DNA of 64,000 nucleotides from Xenorhabdus nematophila ATCC 19061 (GTDB lineage Bacteria; Pseudomonadota; Gammaproteobacteria; Enterobacterales; Enterobacteriaceae): NCBI RefSeq assembly GCF_000252955.1, contig NC_014228.1, positions 1,812,005 to 1,876,004 of the forward strand, read 5' to 3'. Shown piece by piece: positions 40,263 to 50,956 of this stretch (position 1 is its first letter; each line of letters starts with the position of its first letter). The notes under the pieces were generated by a model. It saw only the letters and a program-made list of their open reading frames with translations, ran no database searches and was not told where the DNA came from. The position numbers and the translations under genes were made by a program.

Positions 40263-40436
40263 ATGAAAAAATATATTCTTCTTTGCCTATTGGCGGGCAC
40301 TACTCTTTTAGCTTCAATGCAGACATATGCTTTGGTTTGCTCGATAAGATATCCTATTGGTAGCCAAGAATGGAAACATTGCACGGTCTATTGCGTAGAA
40401 CAAGTTGGTCCGATTGGTGTTTCGACTTGTTTATAG
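40263..40436 (+). CDS. Small secreted Cys-rich peptide precursor
   Basis: I start at the ATG at 40263 (MKKYILLCLLAGTTLLASM), preceded by GGAGAATAAG; a second Met four codons earlier is possible. The first 24 residues form a signal peptide with cleavage after about QTYA. The mature part of about 33 residues contains four Cys (LVCSI, HCTVYC, STCL), enough for two disulphides. It resembles no family I know. Secreted disulphide peptides can be toxins, bacteriocins or signals. Confidence 0.55.
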   Translation: MKKYILLCLLAGTTLLASMQTYALVCSIRYPIGSQEWKHCTVYCVEQVGPIGVSTCL

Positions 40437-40729
40437 GCACAACTGCCCCATTAACTCCAATGCAAACTTAATCATAACTCTATCTGGCTCTCAAACTTTC
40501 ATCTTTTCAGATTGATTGTCAGATAGAGTTCATCACTCACTGTTCTACTCAAGAAAAATCGGACACTTTCTCAAAGACTATTTCATATTCCTCCCCATTG
40601 AGACAATAGGCGTCCGTGGAGTGATATATACCAGAAGGGAGGGCTTATTGTTGTATCAGAATGTCACGGATTCGGCTATGCGATACCGTCAAACATACCA
40701 TGCTAATACGGTGAGATCTGAAGAGTAAA

Positions 40730-40752
40730 AAGCCCTGAAATCAGGGCGTTAA
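40730..40752 (-). terminator. guaA terminator
   Basis: Stem GCCCTG / CAGGGC around AAAT; on the minus strand it is followed by TTTTTA. It lies 45 bases past the guaA stop. Confidence 0.8.
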
Positions 40753-40796
40753 TTAGAAAATCATGATGATTTGGTGAGGCTTGGGAAGGGGCTAAA

Positions 40797-42374
40797 TCAT
40801 TCCCACTCAATCGTTGCCGGTGGTTTACCGCTGATGTCATAGACGACCCGCGAGATGCCATCGACTTCATTGATGATTCTGTTCGATACGCGGCCCAAGA
40901 AATCATATGGCAGATGTGCCCAATGAGCGGTCATAAAGTCAATGGTTTCTACCGCGCGCAAGGACACAACCCAGTCGTATTTGCGGCCATCACCCATCAC
41001 ACCGACAGAGCGAACCGGCAGAAATACGGTAAATGCCTGACTGACTTTATGGTACAGATCCGCTTTATGCAGTTCTTCAATGAAGATAGCATCAGCGCGA
41101 CGCAGCAGATCACAATACTCTTTCTTCACTTCACCCAATACGCGAACACCCAGGCCCGGACCCGGGAATGGATGGCGATACAGCATCTCATATGGCAGAC
41201 CCAGTTCCAGACCGATACGGCGAACTTCGTCTTTGAACAGCTCTTTCAATGGTTCAACCAGACCCAGCTTCATATCTTCTGGCAAGCCACCCACATTGTG
41301 GTGAGATTTAATGACGTGAGCATTACCCGTTGCAGATGCAGCAGACTCGATCACGTCTGGGTAAATCGTACCTTGTGCCAGCCACTTAACCTGAGTTTGT
41401 TTTGATGCTTCTTCATCAAACACATCAATAAAGACGTGACCGATGGTTTTACGTTTAGCTTCTGGCTCATCAATGCCAGCCAGAGCGGACAAGAAACGGT
41501 CTTCTGCTTTAACGTGGATAATGTTCAGGTCGAATTTACCTTCGAACATCTCCATGACCTGATCTGCTTCGTTCAAACGCAGTAATCCGTTGTCTACGAA
41601 AACGCAGGTCAGGCGCTTGCCAATCGCACGGTTCAGCAGCAATGCAGTAACGGAAGAATCCACGCCACCAGACAGGGCCAGAATAACTTGGTCATCACCG
41701 ATCTGAGCACGCAAACGTTCTACGATATCGTCAATAATAGAAGCAGGTGTCCACAACGCCTCACACTGACAGATATCCAACACAAAACGTTTCAGGATAT
41801 TCAAACCCTGATGAGTGTGAGTCACTTCTGGGTGGAATTGCACACCATAAAAACGTTTTTCATCATTAGCCATGATGGCAAACGGGCAAGTATCAGTACT
41901 GGCAACGGTTGTAAAATCAGCCGGAATAGCGGTCACTTTGTCACCATGACTCATCCATACATCCAGCAAAGGTTTACCGTCTTCGCTAAGGGCATCTTGA
42001 ATATCGCGGAACAATTCGCAGTTGTTTTTGATCTCAACCTGAGCATAACCAAATTCACGCTCATCAGAATTAGAAACCTGACCACCCAACTGCATGGACA
42101 TAGTTTGCATGCCATAGCAAATTCCTAATACCGGTACACCTGCGCTGAAAACATATTCTGGTGCGCGTGGGCTATTATTTTCAGTGGTGCTCTCTGGACC
42201 ACCAGAAAGAATGATACCACTTGGATTAAATGCACGAATTTGTTCTTCGGTAACATTCCATGTCCAAAGTTCACAATAAACGCCAATTTCACGAATACGG
42301 CGGGCAATAAGCTGTGTATATTGCGAACCAAAATCAAGGATCAGAACGCGATGCTGATGGATATTAGTTGTCAT
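40797..42374 (-). CDS. guaA: GMP synthase (glutamine-hydrolysing)
   Basis: The 525-residue protein has an N-terminal class I glutamine amidotransferase (nucleophile Cys in GICYGMQTM, triad partner in FHPEVTHT), an ATP-pyrophosphatase domain with P-loop LSGGVDSSV, and a C-terminal dimerisation domain. It converts XMP to GMP. Follows guaB as usual, with a terminator-like hairpin in between. Confidence 0.96.
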   Translation of the reverse strand: MTTNIHQHRVLILDFGSQYTQLIARRIREIGVYCELWTWNVTEEQIRAFNPSGIILSGGPESTTENNSPRAPEYVFSAGVPVLGICYGMQTMSMQLGGQVSNSDEREFGYAQVEIKNNCELFRDIQDALSEDGKPLLDVWMSHGDKVTAIPADFTTVASTDTCPFAIMANDEKRFYGVQFHPEVTHTHQGLNILKRFVLDICQCEALWTPASIIDDIVERLRAQIGDDQVILALSGGVDSSVTALLLNRAIGKRLTCVFVDNGLLRLNEADQVMEMFEGKFDLNIIHVKAEDRFLSALAGIDEPEAKRKTIGHVFIDVFDEEASKQTQVKWLAQGTIYPDVIESAASATGNAHVIKSHHNVGGLPEDMKLGLVEPLKELFKDEVRRIGLELGLPYEMLYRHPFPGPGLGVRVLGEVKKEYCDLLRRADAIFIEELHKADLYHKVSQAFTVFLPVRSVGVMGDGRKYDWVVSLRAVETIDFMTAHWAHLPYDFLGRVSNRIINEVDGISRVVYDISGKPPATIEWE

Positions 42375-42420
42375 TTGAGGTGAATTCCCAAAACAAGTGG
42401 CAATTAAAAGATAAAAAAGT

Positions 42421-42445
42421 CAGTGGCCCGATTGCGGGCCACTCT
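42421..42445 (-). terminator. Hairpin between guaB and guaA
   Basis: Perfect stem AGTGGCCCG / CGGGCCACT with a 4-nt loop, followed on the minus strand by ACTTTTTTATC. It looks like a full terminator inside the guaBA unit, so it probably attenuates guaA or separates the two. Confidence 0.75.
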
Positions 42446-42452
42446 AAATAAA

Positions 42453-43919
42453 TTACAGACCTAAACGATAGTTCGGTGATTCTTTGGTGATAGTCACGTC
42501 ATGGACGTGGCTTTCCTGAATCCCTGCACCACTGATACGAACAAATTCTGCTTTAGTTCTCAGTTCATCAATGGTTGCACAACCCGTCAGACCCATACAG
42601 GAGCGCAGACCGCCCATCTGTTGGTGCACGATGCTTTTTAACAGGCCCTTGTAAGCCACGCGTCCTTCAATGCCTTCTGGAACCAGTTTGTCCGCTGCGT
42701 TATCAGTCTGGAAATAACGGTCAGAAGAGCCTTTGGACATCGCGCCCAGAGAACCCATACCGCGATAAGATTTGAACGAACGACCTTGATACAGTTCAAT
42801 TTCACCCGGAGATTCTTCTGTACCCGCTAGCATTGAACCGACCATGACACACGCCGCACCCGCAGCGATCGCTTTGGCGATATCACCGGAGAAACGGATG
42901 CCACCATCCGCAATCACTGGAATACCCGTACCTTCCAGTGCTTCAACCGCATCTGCAATCGCAGTGATTTGAGGAACACCTACACCAGTTACGATACGAG
43001 TCGTACAAATAGAGCCAGGGCCGATACCGACTTTAACTGCGTTCACACCCGCGTCTACCAGCGCTTTAGCGCCTTCGCCAGTTGCTACGTTACCACCAAT
43101 GATTTGTAAATTAGGGTATTTAGCACGGGTTTCACGAATACGTTGCAAAACGCCTTCAGAATGGCCGTGGGAAGAGTCGATCAGCAGCACATCTACACCA
43201 GCTGCAACCAGCGCATCAACACGTTCTTCGTTGCCAGCACCCGCACCAACCGCAGCACCGACACGCAGACGGCCTTGCTCGTCTTTACATGCGTTTGGTT
43301 TACGCTCTGCTTTCTGGAAATCTTTCACAGTAATCATGCCAAGCAGGTGGAAATTATCATCAACAACCAGTGCTTTTTCAACGCGTTGTTCGTGCATTTT
43401 CTGCAAAACAATTTCACGGGCTTCGCCTTCTTTTACGGTGACCAGACGTTCTTTTGGTGTCATCACCGCAGTGACCGGCTGATCCAGATCAGTCACAAAA
43501 CGCACATCACGGCCAGTAATAATACCAACCAGTTCATTCGCTCCTGTTACAACCGGATAACCCGCAAAACCATTACGTACAGCCAACTCCTGGACTTCGC
43601 GCAGAGTTGTTTGTGGCGTTACAGTCACAGGATCTGTCACAACACCGCTTTCGTGTTTCTTCACGCGGCTGACTTCTTCAGCCTGACGTTCGATTGACAT
43701 ATTTTTATGAATAAAGCCAATGCCCCCTTCCTGTGCCAGTGCGATTGCCAATGAGGATTCCGTTACGGTATCCATAGCTGCGGAGAGCATAGGAACGTTC
43801 AGGCGAATGGTAGACGTTAATTGAGTGGACAGATCTGCTGTGTTAGGCAGGACTGTAGAATGGGCAGGAACCAACAAAACATCGTCGAAAGTTAATGCTT
43901 CTTTTTTAATTCGTAACAT
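42453..43919 (-). CDS. guaB: IMP dehydrogenase
   Basis: The start is set at ATG 43919 ([16 protein letters not shown]), which matches the family; an ATG 46 codons earlier lies in the divergent promoter region. The 488-residue TIM barrel has two CBS domains inserted (about residues 95-200) and the catalytic Cys in [11 protein letters not shown]. It converts IMP to XMP with NAD+. Divergent from xseA. Confidence 0.95.
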   Translation of the reverse strand: MLRIKKEALTFDDVLLVPAHSTVLPNTADLSTQLTSTIRLNVPMLSAAMDTVTESSLAIALAQEGGIGFIHKNMSIERQAEEVSRVKKHESGVVTDPVTVTPQTTLREVQELAVRNGFAGYPVVTGANELVGIITGRDVRFVTDLDQPVTAVMTPKERLVTVKEGEAREIVLQKMHEQRVEKALVVDDNFHLLGMITVKDFQKAERKPNACKDEQGRLRVGAAVGAGAGNEERVDALVAAGVDVLLIDSSHGHSEGVLQRIRETRAKYPNLQIIGGNVATGEGAKALVDAGVNAVKVGIGPGSICTTRIVTGVGVPQITAIADAVEALEGTGIPVIADGGIRFSGDIAKAIAAGAACVMVGSMLAGTEESPGEIELYQGRSFKSYRGMGSLGAMSKGSSDRYFQTDNAADKLVPEGIEGRVAYKGLLKSIVHQQMGGLRSCMGLTGCATIDELRTKAEFVRISGAGIQESHVHDVTITKESPNYRLGL

Positions 43920-44091
43920 GGGCAATATCTCACCAAGCAATAGGCAATAAGAGGGATAAAATATTGCCGCGGCATTATACAGGCCGAAATCGGTTGCCTC
44001 CAGCATTTTTTGAAAAAAATTCTTGATTAGTCCGGAGAGGTGATTAATATCGTTCAATTAACTCCTTGTTTTAAAATTTGATCTAGCTCAC
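43920..44091. promoter_or_regulatory. Divergent guaB/xseA promoter region
   Basis: 172 bases between divergent starts. I cannot assign the PurR, DnaA or Fis sites known from E. coli guaB with confidence. Confidence 0.4.
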
Positions 44092-45453
44092 ATGTCACGA
44101 CCCGCCAATACCGGAATTTTTTCTGTCAGCCGCCTGAATCAGACGGTTCGTCAGCTATTGGAGATGGAAATGGGCAGAATCTGGATTTCTGCCGAAATGT
44201 CCAATTTTTCTCAGCCATCATCAGGACATTGGTACTTCACATTAAAGGATGAGCGCGCGCAAATTCGTGCCGCTATGTTCCGAAGCCAAAACCTAAGGGC
44301 AACTTTCCGCCCACAAAATGGTCAGCAAGTGTTGGTCCGGGCACAAATTACCCTGTATGAACCCCGGGGTGACTATCAGCTGCTTGTGGAAAGCATCCAA
44401 CCTGCCGGTGATGGATTACTGCAACAACAATTTGAGATATTAAAGCAAAAACTTGCCGCAGAAGGCTTGTTTGATCAAATTCATAAGAAACCCCTGCCCT
44501 CTCCGGCAAAACGCATCGGTGTCATTACTTCTGCCAGTGGCGCAGCACTTCACGACATTCTGAATATATTGAAACGCCGTGATCCTGCCTTGCCGATTAT
44601 CATTTATCCCACCGCTGTTCAGGGTGCAGAAGCACCATTGCAGATTATTCGGGCAATTGAACTGGCGAATGTCCGGCAAGAGTGTGATGTCTTGATTGTC
44701 GGACGGGGGGGCGGATCACTGGAAGATTTATGGTGCTTTAATGATGAGCAAGTGGCACGGGCAATATTTCAAAGCCATATTCCCATCGTCAGTGCAGTCG
44801 GGCATGAAATTGATGTGACCATTACTGATTTTGTCGCTGATCTACGCGCACCGACACCTTCCGCAGCAGCAGAGTTAGTCAGCCGTAATCAGATAGAATT
44901 ATTACGGCAAATTCAATCTCTGCAACAACGCCTTGAAATGGCGATGGATTACTTTTTTGCTCAAAAGCAACGCGTGTTTAATGGATTGCAGCATCGGCTA
45001 CAACAACAACACCCTGATTTGCGTTTGGCACGCCAGCAAAATCATTTGGCTGAGCTACGCCAAAAGTTAATTGATAGTTTTTTACGTTGTCTGAAACAAC
45101 ATGCAATCTCATATGAAAAGTGGAACCAACGGCTGTTACACATTCATCCTGAACGGGAAATCCAATATTACAGCCAATCTATCCAACAACTTGATTTTCG
45201 TTTAAAACAAGCTGTTGAGCGGCAATTAGGGCGTTATCGGGAAAAGTTTGCGGTTTCTTGTTCCCGGATGGAAGCAGTCAGTCCACTGGCAACGTTGAGC
45301 CGCGGTTACAGTATCAGTGAAGCATCTGATGGAAAGTTGTTGAAGCAGGTTAAGCAGGTGAAAGTTGGAGATACGCTGAAAACACGGTTACAGGATGGTC
45401 TGGTTGAGAGTCAGGTCACACAGGTGAAAAAAATCAGAAAGAAAAAAAATTAA
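44092..45453 (+). CDS. xseA: Exodeoxyribonuclease VII large subunit
   Basis: The 453-residue protein has an N-terminal OB-fold ([39 protein letters not shown]), a catalytic domain ([22 protein letters not shown] region, [38 protein letters not shown]) and a long coiled coil. It degrades single-stranded DNA with XseB. Confidence 0.94.
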   Translation: MSRPANTGIFSVSRLNQTVRQLLEMEMGRIWISAEMSNFSQPSSGHWYFTLKDERAQIRAAMFRSQNLRATFRPQNGQQVLVRAQITLYEPRGDYQLLVESIQPAGDGLLQQQFEILKQKLAAEGLFDQIHKKPLPSPAKRIGVITSASGAALHDILNILKRRDPALPIIIYPTAVQGAEAPLQIIRAIELANVRQECDVLIVGRGGGSLEDLWCFNDEQVARAIFQSHIPIVSAVGHEIDVTITDFVADLRAPTPSAAAELVSRNQIELLRQIQSLQQRLEMAMDYFFAQKQRVFNGLQHRLQQQHPDLRLARQQNHLAELRQKLIDSFLRCLKQHAISYEKWNQRLLHIHPEREIQYYSQSIQQLDFRLKQAVERQLGRYREKFAVSCSRMEAVSPLATLSRGYSISEASDGKLLKQVKQVKVGDTLKTRLQDGLVESQVTQVKKIRKKKN

Positions 45454-45464
45454 TGTCAACAAAA

Positions 45465-45491
45465 TAGCGATGAGTTTTCACCGCTATTTCT
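45465..45491. terminator. Terminator between xseA and the TonB receptor
   Basis: Stem AAATAGCG / CGCTATTT between convergent genes. Confidence 0.7.
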
Positions 45492-45511
45492 ATATGGTTA
45501 TTTATATTCGA

Positions 45512-46930
45512 TTAGAATCTAACTTCAGCACCTATAACGTAGGTTCTGCCACGGGCTGTTTGAACCACAGCATCCCCATTCGATATATTTGCTGAAGAAT
45601 TCATACGATTCAGAGCATCAGCATAGTTTTTGTTAGCGACATTTTGTACTGAGAATTTAATAAGGATATTTTTATTGATTTGATAATCTGTATATAAATC
45701 AACAATGGTCGGTATCTTATCATCCTTTAACATTTTATCACTGATACTCCAATCACCATCTGTTTCAAGATCTTGATGGTAAGACTGACCTGTATATTTA
45801 ACAATTGCACCAATACGCATTTTTTCATCCAGTAAAGGAACACCTGTATCTAATGTCATATAGCTTTCTGGTAACTGAGATGCAGAGCTTGTTCCCATAA
45901 AAGTTGCCGCCTGTGTGGTAGGCTGTTGTGTTTTTTGCTGACTATAAGCTAATGAACTATAAAATACACCTGCATCATAATTAGCTGCAATTTCATAACC
46001 TTTCATCGTAACTGGAGTCAAACTATTCGTATAAATATATGTACTGACACTCGGATTTAACTCATCAAACTCTTCTGTGGTTAAGTTTCCATCCATTTTA
46101 CACATTTTCTTCTCACCGCAGAGCATATAATGATCACTACTAATATAATTTTTAATCTTTGTGTGGAATAATGTTGCTTTCAGGCGGAATGTATCTCCAT
46201 CAACAATTAAATTTGGGCGATAACTATTAAAACCAATTTGATAAGTATCTGCTATTTCGCCTTTGAGGAAAGGATTGACTGAATTACCTTCTCCACCCGG
46301 ATAAAAGACTTCCTGAATATTTGGCGCTCTCATTGAATGCGTGTAGCTCACAAATGGCTGAAATTCAGGTATAATTTCTGCTGATAATAAAATACTCGGA
46401 TTAAAAGCATGATCTTTTAAATTCACCTGAGCAGCCCCTTGAGGGAAACAGGAAATTCGCGAATCACAGGCTGGCTTAACTCCTTTAAGACTGTAGTCTA
46501 AATAATTAAGTCCCAAATCAGCAGTATAAATACCATGCTCTATTTTTAATCTGCTATAAATGCTGGTAATATCCTGCATTCCGGCTGGTGAAAACGCATT
46601 ATCTTCTTCGTTTACTGTATTGTCATCACCAACACCGATGAGCGTTTTCTTTTTATATTCAGTGCGCATCAATTTACTGCCAAGAGTAAATGCAAAATCA
46701 GTATTACCATAATTAAACCGGCTGGTATTTTTAATATTAATAGCATTCGACTTATTATGTGATTCCGTTTTACCCAATCCACTCATGCCGTTAACAAGAT
46801 ATTGCTCTCCCTTTCCTGAACTCAGTAAAATGTTAGTATCAACTAATTCACTAAAGGGTGTGTAATGATATTTAAGATAATAATCATAGCTATCAATATG
46901 GCGTTTAGTAAATTTATTATGATAGAAACG
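45512..46930 (-). pseudogene. TonB-dependent outer membrane receptor, N-terminally truncated
   Basis: The frame encodes about 470 residues of beta-barrel strands, ending RGRTYVIGAEVRF with the C-terminal Phe of outer membrane proteins. It contains FVSYTHSMRAPNIQEVFYPG and VQNVANKNYADAL, typical of the TonB_dep_Rec barrel. Two Cys pairs in extracellular loops recall haem or haemophore (HasR-like) receptors, but this is a guess. The signal peptide, TonB box and plug are missing: upstream of FYHNKF the sequence belongs to an MFS gene. It cannot function as a receptor. Confidence 0.75.
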
Positions 46931-47502
46931 CCCTGGTGGCGCCTCCGACCGCAAACTGAAGAACAGCAGAATAACGTCCTTTATAACCAGAATGAGAAAA
47001 AAGTAAAATAGCAATTCCCATTTGTGCTCCGAGAATGGCTTCAGAAAGGCTGAGCAGTAAAGTTACAATCGAAATTAAGATAAATTGTAATTACAAATGC
47101 GGCAAACCAAGATGGTAAATTGTGTTCAATAAGAAAGTAGTAGGGTAATACAAGCTCGATGCTTTTTCCTGCCAGTAGTAATATACCAATCAAAAAAACG
47201 AAAATAAGATATTTTCTATCGTTTAGGATAGAAAAAGAGGGAATGTGATGTTTATTAGATTGTATTGGGTTTAGAATGGTTTTATTAGATTGCTTGATAA
47301 ATTTTTTAGTTATTATGAAAATAATAACCCCTGATATAAAATAATTGAAAGAATTCCCCCAAATAATTAAATTAACTATGGTGTTAGATATTCCATCTTT
47401 ATCAATGAAGAATAGGGATAATAAAGCTCCAAAGCCCAAGCTAATATTTCTACAGCTATTTATAGTGGCAAAAATACTCATCTGAGTATTTTTAATAGGA
47501 AA
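46917..47502 (-). pseudogene. MFS transporter, C-terminal half (rest at 11118-11486)
   Basis: Reading from the IS630 copy 2 left end, the frame gives FPIKNTQMSIFATINSCRN and several membrane segments, then loses frame near 47040. In the next frame it continues SEAILGAQMGIAILLF, SGYKGRYSAVLQFAVGGAT before meeting the TonB receptor sequence at about 46925. The gene is thus broken three times: IS630 insertion, a 1-nt shift and loss of its 3' end. The N-terminal half lies beside IS630 copy 1. Confidence 0.75.
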
Positions 47503-47504
47503 TA

Positions 47505-48615
47505 TACCACTCGTCATTGAAGATGCTTGATTTTTCACTCACATTAGCTAATGTTACTAACCATGAAAATTCATCTGACAGAAGACCAAAAGAAAGCGCT
47601 CGAATTGATGCATGACACAACTCGCGATAGCCGAGTTTGTGATCGCATCAAAGCCGTTCTTTTAGCCATCAAAGCCGTTCTTTTAGCTTCCGAAGGATGG
47701 ACTACTCAGAGGATTGCTCAGGCCTTGCGGATCCCTGAAAGTACGGTGAGTCGTCATCTAAAGGATTATTTCTCCGAAGAAAAACTCGCGCCTGAAAACG
47801 GCGGCTCCGAAAGTCGTTTACTGGCTGAACAAGCCACTGAGTTGATTGAATATCTGACAGCCAATCTGATGCACACCACCGTACAAATTGTGGCCTATGT
47901 CTGGGCACGATGGCAGGTGACTTTCACTGTCTCAGGCATGACAAAATGGCTTCACAGCTACAAGAAGTCAATGGGTGTTCCACATAAATTTGATGCCGAT
48001 AAACAGCCACAGTTTATTGAGACCTACAACGCGCTAAAAGAAAAATGTGGCCAGAATGAGCCGATATTGTTTATTGATGCGGTGCATCCTACCAGTCAAC
48101 AAAATTAAGTTATGGCTGGATGAAGAGCGGAAGGAAGCATGTCAAAGTAGTTGAAACCACGGGCAGTCGTACTCGGCTTAACATCATGGGCGCTCTGAAT
48201 TTGCATCAAATTGAAAACACGATCATTCGTGAATATCCGACAATTAATGCAAAAAATGTCGTCCTGTTTTTCGGTGCAATCCGGGCAACTTATCCGCTCT
48301 CACAAAGAATTCATCTCATTCTGGATGGAGCGGGTTACCACCGTTCTGAATTAGTTCAATTTTTTGCCGAGGTTCTGAATATCGAGTTGCATTATCTGCC
48401 GCCTGACAGCCCAAATCTCAATCCAATAGAGCGATTGTGGAAGTATATGAATGAGCAGGTACGCAACAATGTCTGTTTTCCGGATGTAAAAACGTTCCGA
48501 GAAACACTTCATCATTTTTTCCATGTCGTATTGCCCAAAAAAGCACAAGAACTGGCTACCCGGCTGACTGATAATTTTCAGACCCTAAAACCTGCATCTT
48601 CAAGTTAATTGCGTA
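47505..48615 (+). mobile_element. IS630-family element, copy 2 (1111 bp)
   Basis: Nearly identical to the copy at 10006-11117, in the same orientation, one base shorter. TA flanks both ends (47503-47504 and 48616-48617). The two copies form 1.1-kb direct repeats 36.4 kb apart. Confidence 0.9.
47563..48608 (+). pseudogene. IS630-family transposase, frameshifted copy
   Basis: Same protein as at 10064-11110 including the 21-bp internal duplication. One C is missing at about 48091 (CTACCAG instead of CTACCCAG), which shifts the frame after AVHPT and ends the first ORF at 48108. The rest is open from 48120. One further change replaces Glu by Ala (AIRATYP). Probably inactive. Confidence 0.88.
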
Positions 48616-48679
48616 TATAAAAAATAAAAAGTGAAAATGATTACCTATTTTCTTAATCACTTCCAATAATAGTTTTAAA

Positions 48680-49144
48680 TCACGTAGTGTTTAATTTTCG
48701 CCCTATGACAAACACCGCAACCAATCCTACCAGATCAATTGTGATTAAAGTACCAGCAAACAAAATTTCACCTTTAAATGCAAAAACAGTCGCAATAATT
48801 AAAATAAACATAGCAATAGCAAAACCCATCCATTGGCCTCGCCTATCCTTGTTAATTACTCCATCAAGTGCTTTCTTCTGTTTTTCATGTTGAAAGAGCT
48901 GCTCTTTTTCCCTCAAAGAAAATATTCTTTCTGTATAACCCGGAAGAATGGATTCATAGATTTTTAATACCTCTGGTGATGGCAAAGAATCAAAAGAACA
49001 ATAATATTCTTTATTTTCAAATAAATAATCATTGGGTGCATCAACACCTAAAGTATCACGATAATCATTTGCAGGCATGATATCCAGAATACTCCCCATC
49101 ATACTGAAATAACGATAAATGTTAGAAGCCATGCTCTCTCCCAA
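48680..49144 (-). CDS. DUF2335-type phage membrane protein
   Basis: The 154-residue protein has the family pattern SLPSPEVLKIYESILPGYTER, an Arg/Gln/Lys-rich coiled coil, RRGQWMGF, then two C-terminal membrane helices with ITIDLVGLVAVF. DUF2335 proteins occur near prophage control genes; function unknown. It is next to cro, consistent with a phage remnant. Start could be Met5. Confidence 0.65.
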   Translation of the reverse strand: MGESMASNIYRYFSMMGSILDIMPANDYRDTLGVDAPNDYLFENKEYYCSFDSLPSPEVLKIYESILPGYTERIFSLREKEQLFQHEKQKKALDGVINKDRRGQWMGFAIAMFILIIATVFAFKGEILFAGTLITIDLVGLVAVFVIGRKLNTT

Positions 49145-49241
49145 ACAATATACACAAAAAACACTTTAATAAAATCAGTGAGATAATTAAGTTCAATCTA
49201 TAATAGAGACGAATTAGCTATATTCATGATATTCCTCTTTG

Positions 49242-49439
49242 TCATAATACAATCTGTTTCTGGCTAGGAAATGGCCGGCACTCTTCAGCTTTATAGGTTC
49301 CATCAGCCTGACGAACCAAAAATATTCTACGGCCTGATCGCAATGCCTTACTTATCGCAGTCTGATGAACACCAACTAAACGTGCTGTTTTGGCTTGACC
49401 ATTTAGCTTTACATACTCTGCTAATGGGATTTTTTCCAT
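49242..49439 (-). CDS. Cro-like phage repressor
   Basis: I chose the Met at 49439 (MEKIPLAEYVKLNGQAKTA), with AGGAGG upstream on the minus strand. It has 65 residues and HTH AKTARLVGVHQTAISKAL, followed by a short beta region (RIFLVRQADGTYKAEE), as in lambda Cro. Divergent from the cI-like gene and separated by 100 bases with three operators. Confidence 0.88.
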   Translation of the reverse strand: MEKIPLAEYVKLNGQAKTARLVGVHQTAISKALRSGRRIFLVRQADGTYKAEECRPFPSQKQIVL

Positions 49440-49465
49440 AAGTTTCCTCCTGTTCACTTCAAAAT

Positions 49466-49528
49466 AATATCTAAAGTACTAAATATTTCAATACTTTTAG
49501 TATTTATCATTTTAATAGCGTTGGTATT
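49466..49528. promoter_or_regulatory. Phage operator region with three evenly spaced sites
   Basis: Three 15-bp sites related by dyad symmetry start exactly 24 bp apart: AATATCTAAAGTACT (49466), AATACTTTTAGTATT (49490, perfect) and AATAGCGTTGGTATT (49514). This is the arrangement of lambdoid right operators between divergent cro and cI promoters. Confidence 0.75.
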
Positions 49529-49539
49529 AAAATGGGTTC

Positions 49540-50253
49540 ATGAAAAAGAAACTCACAACAGAACAAATTGCAGATGCCGCTCGCTTAAAAGAGCTATTTG
49601 AATCCAAGAAAAAACAGCTCGGCATCACCCAAGAAACACTTGCAGAAGAAATTGATAAGACTCAAAGTGCTATTTCACACTATCTCAATGGCATAAATGC
49701 CCTTAATTTGGAGATGGCAACTTATTTCGCCCAAAAATTAGGGATCAGAATTGCCGATTTCAGTCCATCACTGGATAAACAAGCCAGAAAACTTGCTAGG
49801 GTTCTCTATGGTGATAAAGTTTCGTTTGTTAACCATCCACAATTTCAAAAGCAATACCCGCTGCTAGACTGGGAAAATGCAGGACATTGGTGTGAAGAAA
49901 CCACCCCGACATATCATTCAAACAGTATTGAAAAGCGATATGAAACCGTTGTCGAATGTTCACAACGTGCTTTTTGGCTGGCAGTAAAAGGTGATGCGAT
50001 GGTTTCACCATCTGGATTAAGCATACCACAAGGCATGATCATTTTAGTTGACCCAGAAGTAAAACCCAAAACCAATAACTTGGTTGTCGCAAAACTGGAT
50101 GGTGAAGAAGAGCTGATTTTCAGGCAATTGATCTCTGAAGGATACGATACATTTCTAAAACCACTGAACTCTCAATATAATATGATCCCTCTCGACGATC
50201 ATGTGTACATCATGGGCGTTGTCGTGGAAGCAAAAGTCAGGGAATTACCTTAG
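49540..50253 (+). CDS. CI-like phage repressor (LexA/S24 type)
   Basis: The 237-residue protein has an N-terminal HTH (ITQETLAEEIDKTQSAISHYL) and a C-terminal S24 peptidase-like domain. Self-cleavage site Ala-Gly in WENAGHW, catalytic Ser in VKGDAMVSPSG and Lys in LVVAKLDGE are present. It should respond to RecA. It is intact although no structural phage genes surround it, so it could still confer immunity to a related phage. Confidence 0.88.
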   Translation: MKKKLTTEQIADAARLKELFESKKKQLGITQETLAEEIDKTQSAISHYLNGINALNLEMATYFAQKLGIRIADFSPSLDKQARKLARVLYGDKVSFVNHPQFQKQYPLLDWENAGHWCEETTPTYHSNSIEKRYETVVECSQRAFWLAVKGDAMVSPSGLSIPQGMIILVDPEVKPKTNNLVVAKLDGEEELIFRQLISEGYDTFLKPLNSQYNMIPLDDHVYIMGVVVEAKVRELP

Positions 50254-50956
50254 ATAGAACTTTCTTTTATTTTTCTGTTGTTTTCCATTTTTGAAAGAAC
50301 CAGCACTTTTTATCCCCCATTCACGAGTCATTTTCTCGAAAGTATTTTCTGACATGATAATACTTTCTCGTTTCTATTTTTTCTGTCATGGGAGGGATTG
50401 ATACCATCAGAAACTATTGAACGATATTCAATTGTTCTTCTTGCTTCCGATAAAAGTACTTCAAGGTAATCTGGTGTTCTCGTCCCCTCACAGAAATGGG
50501 GGACATTGCAATAGATGCCAGCAGACGTCAGTAGAGTGTAATTTTGGGATTTTCTTTGATTTTACTGGGGAACGCAGACTTTAGGATACATTAGTAGAAG
50601 TGTAGATAGCGAAGGAGAGATTCGAACTGGATACACTGTGCAGAATATGAAGTGAGATTCATTATAAGGCAGAAATCCGCTCTTTAACATAACCTGTTAA
50701 TTTTACTAATTTCTGTCACTGAGCAGGAATTAAATTAAATCAATGAATTAAAAGACGAAAAGGAAGCGTCTTTGTCAAATTTCATCACCAATGGGAATGG
50801 ATTTTATTGATGCCCTATCAGCCATTCTGTGCCACCCTAACCCAAAAAGCACTCTCTAGTTTTGTTGAACTTTTTTATTGATGTTCACTGGCGGAGAAAT
50901 ATCCCGCCTTCATGTTATTTAGCAATACGTATTGTTGATTAAATGAGGGAGTAAAT
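50254..50956. other. Non-coding stretch holding the left island junction
   Basis: About 700 bases without a convincing gene. It holds the left copy of the putative attachment repeat at 50479. GAGGGAG precedes the tail fibre ATG at 50957. Confidence 0.45.
50479..50493. repeat. Putative left attachment site of the P4-like island
   Basis: CTCGTCCCCTCACAG, identical to 63824-63838 and followed in both by (A/T)AAT. The right copy lies 13 bases before the integrase start, the normal position for att. The two enclose 13.3 kb. Confidence 0.65.

Noticed and set aside
40516..40728. 70-codon frame before the guaA terminator
   Set aside because: No domain, no ribosome site, and it overlaps the region expected for the guaA 3' end.
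48868..49080. Plus-strand frames opposite the DUF2335 gene
   Set aside because: They are shadows of the minus-strand gene, which has a recognisable family pattern.
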